Shown here one piece after another: positions 26,901-39,507 of a DNA stretch of 61,224 nucleotides; the first letter of the stretch is position 1, and every line of letters starts with the position of its first letter. The notes beneath the pieces are model-generated. The model saw only the letters and a program-made list of their open reading frames with translations, was not told where the DNA came from and ran no database searches. The position numbers and the translations under genes are program-made. Location of the stretch: assembly GCF_013297935.1 (NCBI RefSeq), contig NZ_JAAFIX010000014.1:1-61224 (forward strand). The letters run 5' to 3'. The DNA comes from Rhodoferax sp. GTDB taxonomy: Bacteria; Pseudomonadota; Gammaproteobacteria; Burkholderiales; Burkholderiaceae_C.

Positions 26901-27617
26901 TTAGCGCTGTACGCGCACCAGTGCTGTTTCGAGACCGGCTTTGTCGAGCTTGTCTTTGGCTTTGTCGGCGTCTTCCTTCTTCTCAAACGGACCGACCCGC
27001 ACCCGGAAAACCTGTTTGCCGGAGAGCTCACGCTCGGAGATTTTGGTTTCGATACCGCTCAAAGAAAGCTTGGCACGCTGGCTCTCCGCATCTTCGGCAC
27101 TGCGGAACGAGCCCACCTGCACCCAGAAGGTGAAGACATCGCTGTCCGACGCGGCCGCTCTGGCTTTGGCCAAATCACCGAGAGGATCGGCCGAATCCTT
27201 GGGATCTGCCTTGGGATCTGCTTTCGCGTCAGGCTTGGCATCCGCTTTGGCGGGGGCCTTGGCGTCCGCTTTGGCGTCGGGCTTAGCATCTGGTTTTGCC
27301 GGGGCTGCATCGGCCTTGACCTCTGCTTTGGCATCCGTCACTTTGCCGTTGGCCTTGGCACCGGATGCCGCGGCACCCGGCACGGTTGCCGTAGGAACGG
27401 CGGGTGCGGGGTTCTTGCCGTACATGGGGGCGTTCGGGTCCCAGTTTTTATTTTTCTGACTCTCCGCGGCGTCCTGGTCGGCGCTGCGACTCTGGCTTTT
27501 GTTCATAAAAGGCACGGGCACTTTGGTGACGTAAACCGCCACTGCCAAAGCGGCTGCCAAGCCCACCACCACGCCTACGATGAACCCGACCAGGGTTCCG
27601 CCACGCTCGTTCTTCAT
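26901..27617 (-). CDS. SPOR-domain membrane protein
   Basis: 238 residues from the ATG at 27617. A single transmembrane helix (about 8-29, TLVGFIVGVVVGLAAALAVAV) is followed by a long periplasmic linker rich in Ala, Lys, Asp and Pro with repeated KADAKPDA-like units (about 95-150). A C-terminal SPOR domain (about 165-238, FWVQVGSFRSAEDAE to KDKLDKAGLETALV) binds denuded peptidoglycan at division sites. It resembles FtsN in layout, but the identity is not assured. It lies between argS and dsbA. Confidence 0.9.
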   Translation of the reverse strand: MKNERGGTLVGFIVGVVVGLAAALAVAVYVTKVPVPFMNKSQSRSADQDAAESQKNKNWDPNAPMYGKNPAPAVPTATVPGAAASGAKANGKVTDAKAEVKADAAPAKPDAKPDAKADAKAPAKADAKPDAKADPKADPKDSADPLGDLAKARAAASDSDVFTFWVQVGSFRSAEDAESQRAKLSLSGIETKISERELSGKQVFRVRVGPFEKKEDADKAKDKLDKAGLETALVRVQR

Positions 27618-27639
27618 TCCATGCTTTCTGTGAGAGAAA

Positions 27640-29337
27640 TTACATCTTCTGGGGCGCACTCACGCCCAGTACTGCGAGGCCATTGTGCAGCACCTGCGCC
27701 GTCGCGGCGACCAGCGCCAGACGGGCGAGCTTGACTGCCTCGTCATCCACCAGAATGCGCTCGGCATCGTAGTAGCTGTGGTAGCTGGCAGCCAGTTCGC
27801 GCAAGTAGAAAGTCACATCGTGCGGCGCCTCGCCTTCAGCGGCAGCGGTCAACATTTCAGGGAACTTGGCCAACAGCAGCATCAGGGCCTGGGCTTGCGG
27901 GCTTTCCAGCGCGGACAGGTCCACACTCTTGAGTGCGGCCGCATCGCCACCCCAGCTGGCCAACACCGAGCAAATGCGGGCGTGTGCGTACTGCACGTAG
28001 TAGACCGGGTTGTCGTTGTTTTTGGCCACCGCCAAATCCACATCGAAGGTGTATTCGGTGTCGGGCTTGCGGCTCAGCAGGAAAAAGCGCACGGCGTCTT
28101 TGCTGGTCCACTCGATCAAGTCCCGCAGGGTCACATAGCTGCCCGCGCGCTTGCTGATCTTGACCTCTTCGCCACCCTTGACCACGCGCACCATCGTGTG
28201 CAACACGTAGTCGGGGTAGCCCTGGGGAATGCCCACGTCGGCGGCCTGCAAACCGGCGCGCACGCGGGCAATAGTGCCGTGGTGGTCGGTGCCCTGGATG
28301 TTGACCACCTTGCTGAAGCCGCGCTCCCACTTGGCGATGTGGTAGGCCACATCGGGCACAAAGTAGGTGAAAGTGCCGTCCTTCTTGCGCATGACGCGGT
28401 CTTTGTCGTCACCGTAGTCGGTGCTCTTGAGCCACAGCGCGCCGTCTTGCTCGTAGGTTTTGCCGTTGGCGACCAAGGTGTTGACCGTTTTCTCCACACG
28501 CCCGCTGGTGTACAGGCTCGACTCCAGGTAGTACTGGTCAAAGTGCAGGTTAAAGGCTTGCAGGTCCTTATCCTGCTCATTGCGCAGGTAGGCCACGGCG
28601 AACTGGCGGATGTTGTCGTAGTCTTCTATGTCGCCATTGGCGGTAAATTCGCGGTCATCGGCCTTGACCGAGGCCTTCGTCTTGAACGCTTCGGCAATGT
28701 CGGCAATGTAGTCGCCGTTATAAAAAGCCTTGCTCTCCGGGTTGTCCGGGTCGGTGGGCCAGCAGCTGTCACCGGGCTTAAAGCCTTTGGCGCGCAACTG
28801 GGTGCTTTTTGCCAGGGTTTCAATCTGCACACCCGCGTCGTTGTAATAGAACTCGCGGTGTACTTTGTAGCCTTGGGTGGCAAACAGGTTGCAAATGGCG
28901 TCGCCCAGCGCGGCCTGGCGGCCATGGCCCACATGCAGCGGACCGGTGGGGTTGGCAGACACAAACTCCACCAGCACCGGCTTACCGCTCTCGGGCTGGT
29001 AGCCGAACCGTGCAGCTTGACCGAGCACTTCCCGCACAATTTCTTGCTTGGCAGCGGGCTTGAGGCGGATGTTGATGAAGCCTGGGCCGGCAATTTCCAC
29101 GTCCTGCACCCACTGCTGGTACACCGGGGTCGCCAGCATCTCGGTGCGCAGGGTTTCCGCCAGCTGGCGGGGGTTCATTTTGAGGGGTTTGGCCAGTTGC
29201 ATGGCTGCGGTAGTGGCGAAGTCGCCATGGGCCGCGACCTTGGGCGACTCAAACGCAGCCTTGGGGCCCGCGCCGGGGGAGAGTTTTTCCAGGCAGGCGG
29301 CCAGCGCCTGCAGAAGTTCGTGTTTGACAGTAAGCAT
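27640..29337 (-). CDS. argS: Arginyl-tRNA synthetase
   Basis: 565 residues. An N-terminal tRNA-recognition domain, the class I HIGH signature as [11 protein letters not shown] near residue 130, a KMSKS-like loop [13 protein letters not shown], and a C-terminal DALR anticodon-binding domain ([11 protein letters not shown] onward). It charges tRNA-Arg and needs the tRNA for amino-acid activation. The length is normal and the frame is clean. First gene of the minus-strand run with the SPOR protein and dsbA. Confidence 0.97.
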   Translation of the reverse strand: MLTVKHELLQALAACLEKLSPGAGPKAAFESPKVAAHGDFATTAAMQLAKPLKMNPRQLAETLRTEMLATPVYQQWVQDVEIAGPGFINIRLKPAAKQEIVREVLGQAARFGYQPESGKPVLVEFVSANPTGPLHVGHGRQAALGDAICNLFATQGYKVHREFYYNDAGVQIETLAKSTQLRAKGFKPGDSCWPTDPDNPESKAFYNGDYIADIAEAFKTKASVKADDREFTANGDIEDYDNIRQFAVAYLRNEQDKDLQAFNLHFDQYYLESSLYTSGRVEKTVNTLVANGKTYEQDGALWLKSTDYGDDKDRVMRKKDGTFTYFVPDVAYHIAKWERGFSKVVNIQGTDHHGTIARVRAGLQAADVGIPQGYPDYVLHTMVRVVKGGEEVKISKRAGSYVTLRDLIEWTSKDAVRFFLLSRKPDTEYTFDVDLAVAKNNDNPVYYVQYAHARICSVLASWGGDAAALKSVDLSALESPQAQALMLLLAKFPEMLTAAAEGEAPHDVTFYLRELAASYHSYYDAERILVDDEAVKLARLALVAATAQVLHNGLAVLGVSAPQKM

Positions 29338-29481
29338 GGCCCGATTTTACGGGGCACCGAAATCTGTTGTTTCTGTGACTTTGTCATCGTGGACTGTCTT
29401 CCGCCCGTTGTATCCTGAGCCACCCTCAACGGGGTCTTTGCAACGGCAGGTCGCTGCCAACTTTTTTTCACAGGACTACAA

Positions 29482-29799
29482 ATGAAGCAACTGATTTCTC
29501 TCATGGCTTTGGGTTTGGCTCTGGCAGTGGGCGGCGCACACGCTGCAGACGAAAAGGCACCCACCGCCCAACAAGGCAAGATGAAGACCTGCAATGCCGA
29601 TGCCAAAACCAAAGACCTCAAGGGCGATGAACGCAAGGCCTTCATGAAAGACTGCTTGAGCGCCAAACCCGCCATGGCAGAAGACGGCAAAACAGCGCAG
29701 CAAAACAAAATGAAGACTTGCAACGCCGACGCGAAGACCAAAGACCTCAAAGGCGACGACCGCAAGAAATTCATGAGCAGCTGCTTGAGCGCCAAGTAA
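29482..29799 (+). CDS. PsiF-repeat periplasmic protein
   Basis: 105 residues: a signal peptide ending AHA near residue 22, then two PsiF repeats, each with MKTCNADAKTKDLKGD and a closing CLSAK. Corresponding positions lie 43 codons (129 bases) apart and the DNA of the two units is still very similar, so the duplication is recent or kept uniform. Each unit has two cysteines, likely a disulfide pair. PsiF is phosphate-starvation-induced in E. coli; the function is unknown. A strong terminator follows. Confidence 0.9.
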   Translation: MKQLISLMALGLALAVGGAHAADEKAPTAQQGKMKTCNADAKTKDLKGDERKAFMKDCLSAKPAMAEDGKTAQQNKMKTCNADAKTKDLKGDDRKKFMSSCLSAK

Positions 29800-29821
29800 G
29801 CTCAACCCGCTACCACCGGAG

Positions 29822-29848
29822 GCCAGTCAGACATGACTGGCTTTTTTT
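29822..29848. terminator. Rho-independent terminator of psiF and, in reverse, ubiA
   Basis: GCCAGTCA (29822-29829), loop GACA, TGACTGGC (29834-29841), then seven T. It ends the psiF message on the plus strand. The ubiA stop lies at 29847 on the opposite strand, so the stem also follows ubiA, though without a strong T-run in that direction. Confidence 0.9.
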
Positions 29849-30704
29849 ATAAGCCTACGCTCAGCACCACGCCCACAAACACCGAGAAGCCCACCCAGTG
29901 GTTGAGCCGGAAGGCTTTGAAGCAGCCTTCCCGTGAACGGTCGCGTATCAGGGTGCCGTGCCACACCACCTGCACTGCCGCCCCGGCCACCCCTAAGGCC
30001 CAGCCCCAAGCGGACGCCAGCTCCGGCAACACCAGCCACGACCAGATGGCCAGATAGGCCACATAAAACGCGAGCACCGCCGGCACGTCCCAGCGCCCCA
30101 AGGTGATAGCGGATGTTTTCATGCCGATGCGCAAATCATCGTCCCGGTCGACCATGGCGTATTCCGTGTCGTAGGCCAGCACCCAAAACAAATTGCCGAC
30201 CAACAAGGCCCACGCCTGCCAGGGAATGTCTGCACGCACGGCGGCATAGGCCATGGGAATTCCAAAGCTAAACGCCACCCCCAGCACCGCCTGCGGCATC
30301 GACACATAGCGCTTGGCGTAGGGGTACACCAGGGCGACTGCCAGCGCGGCAAAGGACCAGGCAATCGTGACCGCGTTGGTCGTCAACACCAGCCCGAAGG
30401 CTGCTGCCGCCAACACCGCGCCCAGCCCCAGCGCCTCGCGACTCGTGATGCGCCCGCTGGTCACCGGGCGTTGCGCGGTGCGCTTGACGTGCTTGTCGAA
30501 CTCCCGGTCTGCCACATCATTCACGCAGCAGCCGGCGCTGCGCATCAGGATGGTGCCCAGCGTGAACACCACCACCAGGTGCCAGCCCGGAAAGCCGCCC
30601 TGGGCCAACCACAAGGCCGACAGCGTGGGCCACAGCAAAAGCAACCAGCCGGCCGGCCGGTTCCAGCGGATCAAGTCCAGGTAGAGAGCGAGTTTGTTAC
30701 GCAC
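29847..30704 (-). CDS. ubiA: 4-hydroxybenzoate polyprenyltransferase
   Basis: Integral membrane prenyltransferase of ubiquinone synthesis. 285 residues from a GTG at 30704. It starts [19 protein letters not shown] and has the two Asp-rich prenyl-diphosphate sites, [15 protein letters not shown] in the first half and [19 protein letters not shown] in the second, with seven to nine hydrophobic helices. Convergent with psiF. The gap to oxyR upstream is almost wholly filled by a copy of the 57-base repeat. Confidence 0.95.
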   Translation of the reverse strand: MRNKLALYLDLIRWNRPAGWLLLLWPTLSALWLAQGGFPGWHLVVVFTLGTILMRSAGCCVNDVADREFDKHVKRTAQRPVTSGRITSREALGLGAVLAAAAFGLVLTTNAVTIAWSFAALAVALVYPYAKRYVSMPQAVLGVAFSFGIPMAYAAVRADIPWQAWALLVGNLFWVLAYDTEYAMVDRDDDLRIGMKTSAITLGRWDVPAVLAFYVAYLAIWSWLVLPELASAWGWALGVAGAAVQVVWHGTLIRDRSREGCFKAFRLNHWVGFSVFVGVVLSVGL

Positions 30705-30710
30705 AGTATT

Positions 30711-30767
30711 ACTATTAAATTCATAGCTATCCGCGCACTATTCACGGGGACTAGCTACTGTTTTTAT
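30711..30767 (+). repeat. 57-base dispersed repeat, copy 5, between oxyR and ubiA
   Basis: Begins ACTATTAAATTCATAGC (CTAT/ATAG stem), then TCCGCGCACTATTC, GGGGACTAGCT and CTGTTTTTA. It fills nearly all of the 69-base gap between the ubiA start and the oxyR stop, seven bases short of that stop, and so lies in the 5' region of ubiA. Confidence 0.78.
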
Positions 30768-30773
30768 CCAAAT

Positions 30774-31745
30774 TTACGATAAGCGGGTCACACCCGGGAG
30801 CTCGCAGCTGTAAATCGCGTTGCGCAGCGCAGCGATGGCCTCGTAGCGGGTAAAGCTGCGGCGCCAGGCGAGCACCACCCGGCGTGTGGGCGGAGGCAGG
30901 GGGCTGCCATCGGGTTTAGCGTCCTGCACGGGCAGGTATTTCACAAAACCGGGCTCTGCACCGCGCTTCTGCGGTGCCAGCGCTTCTTTGGGTACGCTCA
31001 GGCGCGGCACCAGCGTCATGCCCATGCCGGCCGCGACCATGTGCTTGATAGTCTCCAACGAGGAGCCCTCGAAACTCTTGCGGATGCCCTCGGCATCGCT
31101 GGAGAAGCGGGCGAACTCGGGGCAGACCTCCAGCACGTGGTCGCGAAAACAATGGCCATTGCCGAGCAACAGCATGGTTTCGCTCTTGAGCTGTTCGGCC
31201 GTGACCGAGCTTTGCTTCGCCAGCGCGTGCCCGGCGGGTACCGCGGCGTAAAACGGCTCGTCATACAAGGGGGCCAGCGCGAGGCCAGTATCCGGAAAGG
31301 GCTCCGCCAGGATGGCGCAGTCAATTTCACCGGTGCGCAGCATTTCCAGCAACTTGACCGTGAAGTTCTCTTGCAACACCAGCGGCATCTGGGGGCTATG
31401 CGTGATGACTTGCCGCACCAATGCGGGCAGCAAATAGGGCGCAATGGTGTAGATCACCCCCAGTTTGATGGGCCCGGCCAAAGGGTCTTTGCCGCGCTTG
31501 GCGATGTCTTTGATGTTGGCCGCCTGCTCCAGCACGCTCTGGGCCTGCCGCACAATTTCTTCGCCCAGCGGGGTCACCGTCACTTCGTTGGCACTGCGTT
31601 CAAAGAGCTTGCAATCGAGCTCTTCCTCCAGCTTTTTTACTGCCACCGACAGCGTGGGCTGCGAGACAAAGCAGGCGTCGGCCGCCTTGCCGAAGTGGCG
31701 CTCGCGGGCCACCGCCAAGATGTATTTCAGTTCTGTCAGCGTCAT
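30774..31745 (-). CDS. oxyR: Hydrogen peroxide-sensing LysR-type activator OxyR
   Basis: 323 residues: winged helix at the N-terminus (LTELKYILAVARERHFGKAA, PTLSVAVKKLEEEL), then the LysR effector domain. The redox pair C199 and C208 in LGNGHCFRDHVLEVC is at the same numbers as in E. coli OxyR, so peroxide sensing by disulfide formation is well supported. It activates catalase, peroxidase and related genes; none of these is in the window. Confidence 0.94.
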   Translation of the reverse strand: MTLTELKYILAVARERHFGKAADACFVSQPTLSVAVKKLEEELDCKLFERSANEVTVTPLGEEIVRQAQSVLEQAANIKDIAKRGKDPLAGPIKLGVIYTIAPYLLPALVRQVITHSPQMPLVLQENFTVKLLEMLRTGEIDCAILAEPFPDTGLALAPLYDEPFYAAVPAGHALAKQSSVTAEQLKSETMLLLGNGHCFRDHVLEVCPEFARFSSDAEGIRKSFEGSSLETIKHMVAAGMGMTLVPRLSVPKEALAPQKRGAEPGFVKYLPVQDAKPDGSPLPPPTRRVVLAWRRSFTRYEAIAALRNAIYSCELPGVTRLS

Positions 31746-31807
31746 ACCGTCGCCTCCTTATCGTCAACCATGATGCCACGCCCGATAGTCAGAATCAATC
31801 CGGGCGC

Positions 31808-32698
31808 TCAATGGGCATGCCCCTTGGGCTCAATGATGACCAGCGCAATGCCGCACACCAGCAGCCCCGCACCGCCCCAGAACGCGGTGTCGGGCGTCTC
31901 TGCAAAAAACACAGCGCCCAGCGCGGGGCTGAACAGCAACAGCGAGAAGCTACCCGCCTCCACGGCAGAGGCGTCCCCGGCCCGGTAGGCAAAGAAATAG
32001 CCCAGGTAAATGCCTGCGGCGGCCAGGCCGACGACCGGCAGCAGCGGCCACAAATTCTGCGGCACGACCGGCAAGGCAAAGCCGGTAAAGGCGCCAAACG
32101 TGAGCCAACAGGCCACCTGGCTCCAGGTCAGGACCGCAATCGGGTGCTCGGAGCCGGAGTATTTTTTCAACACGATGCCCAGCATCGACTCCATCAGCGC
32201 CCCCAGCAAGGCCACCAAGGCAGCCGGATGAAACGCCTCGGCCCCCGGCTTCAGAATGACCAGCACCCCGCCAAAGCCGACCACCACCCCGGACCAGCGC
32301 AGCCAGTGCGGCTTTTCTCCCAGAAAAAACACTCCCAGCGGCAACATGAAGAGCGAGCCGGTCATCAAAAACGCACTCACCTCCGCCAGGGGCAGGTGCG
32401 ACACGGCGTAAGCCGCACACCATGCCGACGTGACGATAAACACCGCGCGCAGCACATGAATCAAAGGCTTGCGGCTGCGCACCACCCGGCCCCGGGTGCC
32501 CAGCCACACCGGCACCAACATGCACAGCACCACAGAGGCCTGCAAAAACAGCACCTGCTTGGGCTGCAGCCCTTGGGACATGAGTTGCTTGTTGCAAGCG
32601 TCCAGCACCGCCCAGCACAACATGGCCAGCACCACCAAGACCACACCACGGGTATTGCCCGCCAGCGCCTGCCAGCGGCGAAACATCGTTTGAAACAT
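31808..32698 (-). CDS. EamA-family (DMT) membrane transporter
   Basis: 296 residues with about ten hydrophobic helices in two homologous halves: first half GVVLVVLAMLCWAVLDACNK to FGGVLVILK, second half ALLGALMESMLGIVLKKYS to the end. The signature WSGVVVGFGGVLVILKPG closes the first EamA domain. Such proteins export metabolites or amino acids; the substrate is unknown. Upstream of oxyR on the same strand with a 62-base gap. Confidence 0.87.
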   Translation of the reverse strand: MFQTMFRRWQALAGNTRGVVLVVLAMLCWAVLDACNKQLMSQGLQPKQVLFLQASVVLCMLVPVWLGTRGRVVRSRKPLIHVLRAVFIVTSAWCAAYAVSHLPLAEVSAFLMTGSLFMLPLGVFFLGEKPHWLRWSGVVVGFGGVLVILKPGAEAFHPAALVALLGALMESMLGIVLKKYSGSEHPIAVLTWSQVACWLTFGAFTGFALPVVPQNLWPLLPVVGLAAAGIYLGYFFAYRAGDASAVEAGSFSLLLFSPALGAVFFAETPDTAFWGGAGLLVCGIALVIIEPKGHAH

Positions 32699-32724
32699 AG
32701 GCTAAGACGCGCTACCCACCACCC

Positions 32725-33678
32725 TCAGGTCGTGGCGGGCAGGGATTTTTTGAGACTGTCGCGAAGAATTTCCATGCGCTCTTTCCAGGCGCGGCGAACG
32801 TCCGGCGGCATGTTTTTCAACACCCGGAACGAGTGCGGATCGGGCTGCCCCTCGGCGTCCATCACCGTGAGTTCGAGCTCTCCGCCCAAAGACGTGATCG
32901 TGGCGCCCGCCAGGGTGGTGTGCGCCGTCTGGCGCCCCGAGTGCAGGGTAATGCGCCCCGCAGGGTCGAGGTCAATGAACCACTCGATACCGCCCTTGCC
33001 GTCCAGACCGACTTCGCTACTGCTGCCGGTGAAGCCGGCCACCCTGCGCCACTGGGCAATCTGCTCTTCGGGCGACATGGCAGCAGCCTTGCCTTTGGCT
33101 TTGAGCGCAGCCTTGGCTGCCGCCGCTTCCTCGGCCTCGCGCTTGGCCGCTTCTTCGGCCTCCAGGCGGGCCTGTCGCTGGTGCTCCAGGCGTTCGATCC
33201 ACAACTGAATCTGTTGGGCAAAACCGATGAACTGGTCAGCCACCTTGGTCGGCAGGTGATCAAGGTGCAGCTCCGCTTGCTCCTCGGTGGCCAGAAATGC
33301 CAGGCTGTGCCAGCCGGTGGGCTGGGTCGCATCCTGGCCGGGCTTGGGGTTGTTCAGGGTGCGCACCATGCGGGCGAGTTCAATGCGCAAGCCCAGGGCG
33401 TCAAAGGTCACATCCAGCGCCCCGCTTTTCTCCATGGCGCTCTGGCCCTCGCGGGCCTGTTGGCTGTAGCGGGCGTTGCGGGCTTTGACCCGCACTTTGC
33501 CGGCGCGGCGCAGCATGTCCACACTGAAACTGTGGGCCTCAAAGCGTTGGCCTCCGGGGATTTTGGTCACCGACGTGCGCATCCAGAACGCCTGCAGCTC
33601 CGCAAATAAATAGGCGCCGATCGACAACACGAAAATCGCGCCCAGGCTCCACCAGATCCAGTCCATTTGTCCACTCAT
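32725..33678 (-). CDS. Conserved membrane-anchored protein of unknown function
   Basis: 317 residues, not assigned to a family. One N-terminal transmembrane helix (about 6-28, IWWSLGAIFVLSIGAYLFAEL), a beta-rich region to about 150, then a charged coiled coil (about 150-190, rich in Glu, Ala, Arg and Lys, such as RLEAEEAAKREAEEAAAAK), and a second folded part to the end. The ATG at 33678 is 37 bases from the recG stop on the same strand. Its start and length look sound. Confidence 0.7.
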   Translation of the reverse strand: MSGQMDWIWWSLGAIFVLSIGAYLFAELQAFWMRTSVTKIPGGQRFEAHSFSVDMLRRAGKVRVKARNARYSQQAREGQSAMEKSGALDVTFDALGLRIELARMVRTLNNPKPGQDATQPTGWHSLAFLATEEQAELHLDHLPTKVADQFIGFAQQIQLWIERLEHQRQARLEAEEAAKREAEEAAAAKAALKAKGKAAAMSPEEQIAQWRRVAGFTGSSSEVGLDGKGGIEWFIDLDPAGRITLHSGRQTAHTTLAGATITSLGGELELTVMDAEGQPDPHSFRVLKNMPPDVRRAWKERMEILRDSLKKSLPATT

Positions 33679-33715
33679 AGTGCGATGTTAACGGGCGCAG
33701 TCTAACGGGCCCCCA

Positions 33716-35917
<2,202 letters not shown>

Positions 35918-35986
35918 GGGCGCATTGTGCCGCACTACACTGAAGAATTTTCCGGCCGACACCGGCCCATCACCCGAGGAGAGACC

Positions 35987-36970
35987 ATGAAAAAACTGAT
36001 CGCACCGCTGACCATTGCGGCCACCCTGCTGGGTGCCCTGGCGGGCGCTCCGGCACACGCCCAAAGCGCCACCTACCCTGCCAAGCCCATCCGGCTGGTG
36101 ATTCCCTTCCCACCCGGGGGTGGCACCGACATCCTGTCCCGCCTGGTGGCCAACAAACTGACCGAGACCTTCCAGTGGACCGTGGTGCCCGACAACAAGG
36201 CGGGTGCCGGTGGAACCATCGGCATTGCCGAGGCCATCAAGGCCGCGCCGACCGGCTACGACATGGTGATGGGCCAGAAGGACAACCTAGTGGTCGCCCC
36301 CTGGCTCTACGGCAACCTGCCCTGGGACCCCACCAAGGACCTGGTACCCGTGGCCCACGTGGCCTACACGCCGGTGGTAATTGCCACCGCCGCCAACTCC
36401 AAGTTCAAGACCCTGGCCGATGTGGTGGCCGCGGCCAAAGCAGCGCCCGACACCATTACCTACGGCTCGCCGGGCAACGGCACCACGATTCACCTGGCCG
36501 GCAACCTGTTTGAAAAGGCCGCCAGGATCGACATCCGCCATATCCCCTACAAGGGCTCCAACCCGGCGCTGATGGACGCGCTGGCCGGTAATGTGGACCT
36601 GTTGGTCTCGTCCGTGCCCTCGGCGATTGCCCAGATCAAGGCCGGCAAGTTGCGCGCGCTGGCGGTGACCTCTGCGGTGCGCAGCACGTCGCTGCCGGAT
36701 GTGCCCACCGTGGCCGAGTCCGGCTTTAAAGACTTTGATGTGAGCACCTGGTACGGCCTGTTCATGCCCGCCGGCACCCCCGCCCCTGTGGTGGCGCTGG
36801 TCAACAGCCGGGTCAATGAGCTGCTGGCCAAGCCCGAGTTCAAAGACGCCATTCACGCCCAGGGCGCAGAACCCCAAGCCATGAAAACGGAGCAATTCGG
36901 CAACCTGCTGAAGACTGACTACGCCAAGTGGAAGGGCATTGTGCAAGCGTCGGGCGCCAAGATCGAATAG
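35987..36970 (+). CDS. Bug/TctC-family tripartite tricarboxylate transporter binding protein
   Basis: Periplasmic binding protein, 327 residues from the ATG at 35987 with AGGAG at 35977-35981. Signal peptide to about residue 26 (ending AHAQ). Family features are YPAKPIRLVIPFPPGGGTDILSR, VPDNKAGAGGTIG, YGSPGNGTTIHLAG and VDLLVSSVPSAIAQIKAGKLRALAV. Burkholderiales have hundreds of these; the ligand is a carboxylate of unknown identity. No membrane subunits are adjacent. A terminator follows. Confidence 0.93.
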   Translation: MKKLIAPLTIAATLLGALAGAPAHAQSATYPAKPIRLVIPFPPGGGTDILSRLVANKLTETFQWTVVPDNKAGAGGTIGIAEAIKAAPTGYDMVMGQKDNLVVAPWLYGNLPWDPTKDLVPVAHVAYTPVVIATAANSKFKTLADVVAAAKAAPDTITYGSPGNGTTIHLAGNLFEKAARIDIRHIPYKGSNPALMDALAGNVDLLVSSVPSAIAQIKAGKLRALAVTSAVRSTSLPDVPTVAESGFKDFDVSTWYGLFMPAGTPAPVVALVNSRVNELLAKPEFKDAIHAQGAEPQAMKTEQFGNLLKTDYAKWKGIVQASGAKIE

Positions 36971-36992
36971 GCCAGCGCAGCCCCCGCAACAC

Positions 36993-37021
36993 AGAGGCTG
37001 AGATAATTCAGCCTCTTTTTT
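36993..37021 (+). terminator. Rho-independent terminator after the Bug-type gene
   Basis: AGAGGCTGA (36993-37001), loop GATAAT, TCAGCCTCT (37008-37016), then a T-run to 37021. It lies 22 bases after the stop and separates this gene from queA. Confidence 0.9.
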
Positions 37022-37054
37022 ACTTGGAACGGGCCTGTCCGGCCCTCAAGCACC

Positions 37055-38137
37055 ATGTCTTTACCCTCCTCCGACGCGGCACGCGTCTTCACCCTCAGCG
37101 ACTTCGACTTCGAACTCCCTGAATCCCTGATTGCCCAACACCCCACCGCCGAGCGCAGTGCCTCCCGCTTGCTGGACGGCACCGGCGCCACCCCGGTGGA
37201 CCGCATCTTTAAAGACCTGCCCGGCCTCTTGCGCGCAGGCGATTTGGTGGTGTTCAACGACACCAAGGTCATCAACGCCCGCCTCTTCGGCGAAAAAGCC
37301 ACGGGCGGCAAGGTGGAGCTGCTGATCGAGCGGGTGCTGGGCGGCAACCAGGTCGCGGCCCACATGCGGGTCAGCAAAAAGCCCGAGGTGGGCGCCACCA
37401 TCAAGCTGACGTGTGCCCCCGGCTTTGAGGACGGCCTGTGCGCCACCCTGCTGGGCCGCTGGCCGAATGTGGATGGCCCGATCTACCGCTTTGTGCTCAG
37501 CAACGACCAAGGCGACGACCCCTACACCCTGATGGAGCGCCACGGCCACGTGCCCCTGCCCCCCTACATCACCCACAGCGACTCGCCCGAAGACGTGCAG
37601 CGCTACCAGACGGTGTTTGCCAAAAACCCCGGTGCCGTGGCCGCACCGACTGCCGCCTTGCACTTTGACGAAGGCGTTTTTGCGCAACTGGACGCCATGG
37701 GCGTGCACCGCGCGCACGTAACGCTGCACGTGGGCGCAGGCACTTTCCAGCCGGTCAAGACCGAAAACATCGCCGAGCACCAGATGCACAGCGAGTGGTA
37801 CAACGTGCCCCCCGAAACCCAGGAAGCCATTGCCGCCTGCAAGGCGCGCGGCGGGCGCATTGTGGCGGTGGGCACCACCAGCGTGCGCACGCTGGAGAGC
37901 TGGGCCAAAACAGGAGTTGCCAGTGGCGACACCAACATCTTCATCACGCCCGGCTTTGACTTTAAGCTGGTCGATGTGCTGGTCACCAACTTCCACCTGC
38001 CCAAAAGCAGCCTGATGATGCTGGTCAGCGCCTTTACCGGTTACGACCACATCATGGGCCTGTACCGCGAGGCGATTGCGCGCGGCTACCGCTTCTTCAG
38101 CTATGGCGATGCGATGCTGCTGACCCGCAGCGCCTGA
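37055..38137 (+). CDS. queA: S-adenosylmethionine:tRNA ribosyltransferase-isomerase
   Basis: Transfers the ribosyl part of SAM to preQ1 in tRNA, making epoxyqueuosine. 360 residues with [14 protein letters not shown] at the N-terminus, [53 protein letters not shown] and the C-terminal [13 protein letters not shown]. All family blocks are present. It is 27 bases upstream of tgt, the enzyme before it in the pathway, and surely in one operon with it. Confidence 0.97.
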   Translation: MSLPSSDAARVFTLSDFDFELPESLIAQHPTAERSASRLLDGTGATPVDRIFKDLPGLLRAGDLVVFNDTKVINARLFGEKATGGKVELLIERVLGGNQVAAHMRVSKKPEVGATIKLTCAPGFEDGLCATLLGRWPNVDGPIYRFVLSNDQGDDPYTLMERHGHVPLPPYITHSDSPEDVQRYQTVFAKNPGAVAAPTAALHFDEGVFAQLDAMGVHRAHVTLHVGAGTFQPVKTENIAEHQMHSEWYNVPPETQEAIAACKARGGRIVAVGTTSVRTLESWAKTGVASGDTNIFITPGFDFKLVDVLVTNFHLPKSSLMMLVSAFTGYDHIMGLYREAIARGYRFFSYGDAMLLTRSA

Positions 38138-39394
<1,257 letters not shown>

Positions 39395-39424
39395 ACAGCA
39401 AAGTTGCGCGTACTGACATGACAA

Positions 39425-39450
39425 CGGGGCCGTGAGGCCCCGTTTTTTTT
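39425..39450 (+). terminator. Rho-independent terminator of queA-tgt
   Basis: CGGGGCC (39425-39431), loop GTGA, GGCCCCG (39436-39442), then eight T (39443-39450). The next base begins copy 6 of the 57-base repeat. Confidence 0.93.
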
Positions 39451-39507
39451 GCTATTGATTAAATAGCTACTCGCGCATATTCCATGAGGGCTAGAGACCT
39501 ATTTGAC
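39451..39507 (+). repeat. 57-base dispersed repeat, copy 6, between tgt terminator and a chemoreceptor stop
   Basis: Begins GCTATTGATTAAATAGC (6-base-pair stem), then CTCGCGCATATTCCA, GAGGGCTAGAG and CCTATTTGAC. It occupies exactly the gap between the T-run of the tgt terminator and the stop codon (39508-39510) of the minus-strand chemoreceptor. That receptor lacks the tail its near-identical relative has, and the divergence begins at this boundary. Confidence 0.88.

Noticed and set aside
27050..27340. Ala/Lys/Asp periodic DNA in the SPOR gene as a separate repeat array
   Set aside because: It is explained by the low-complexity linker of the protein, and the units are irregular.
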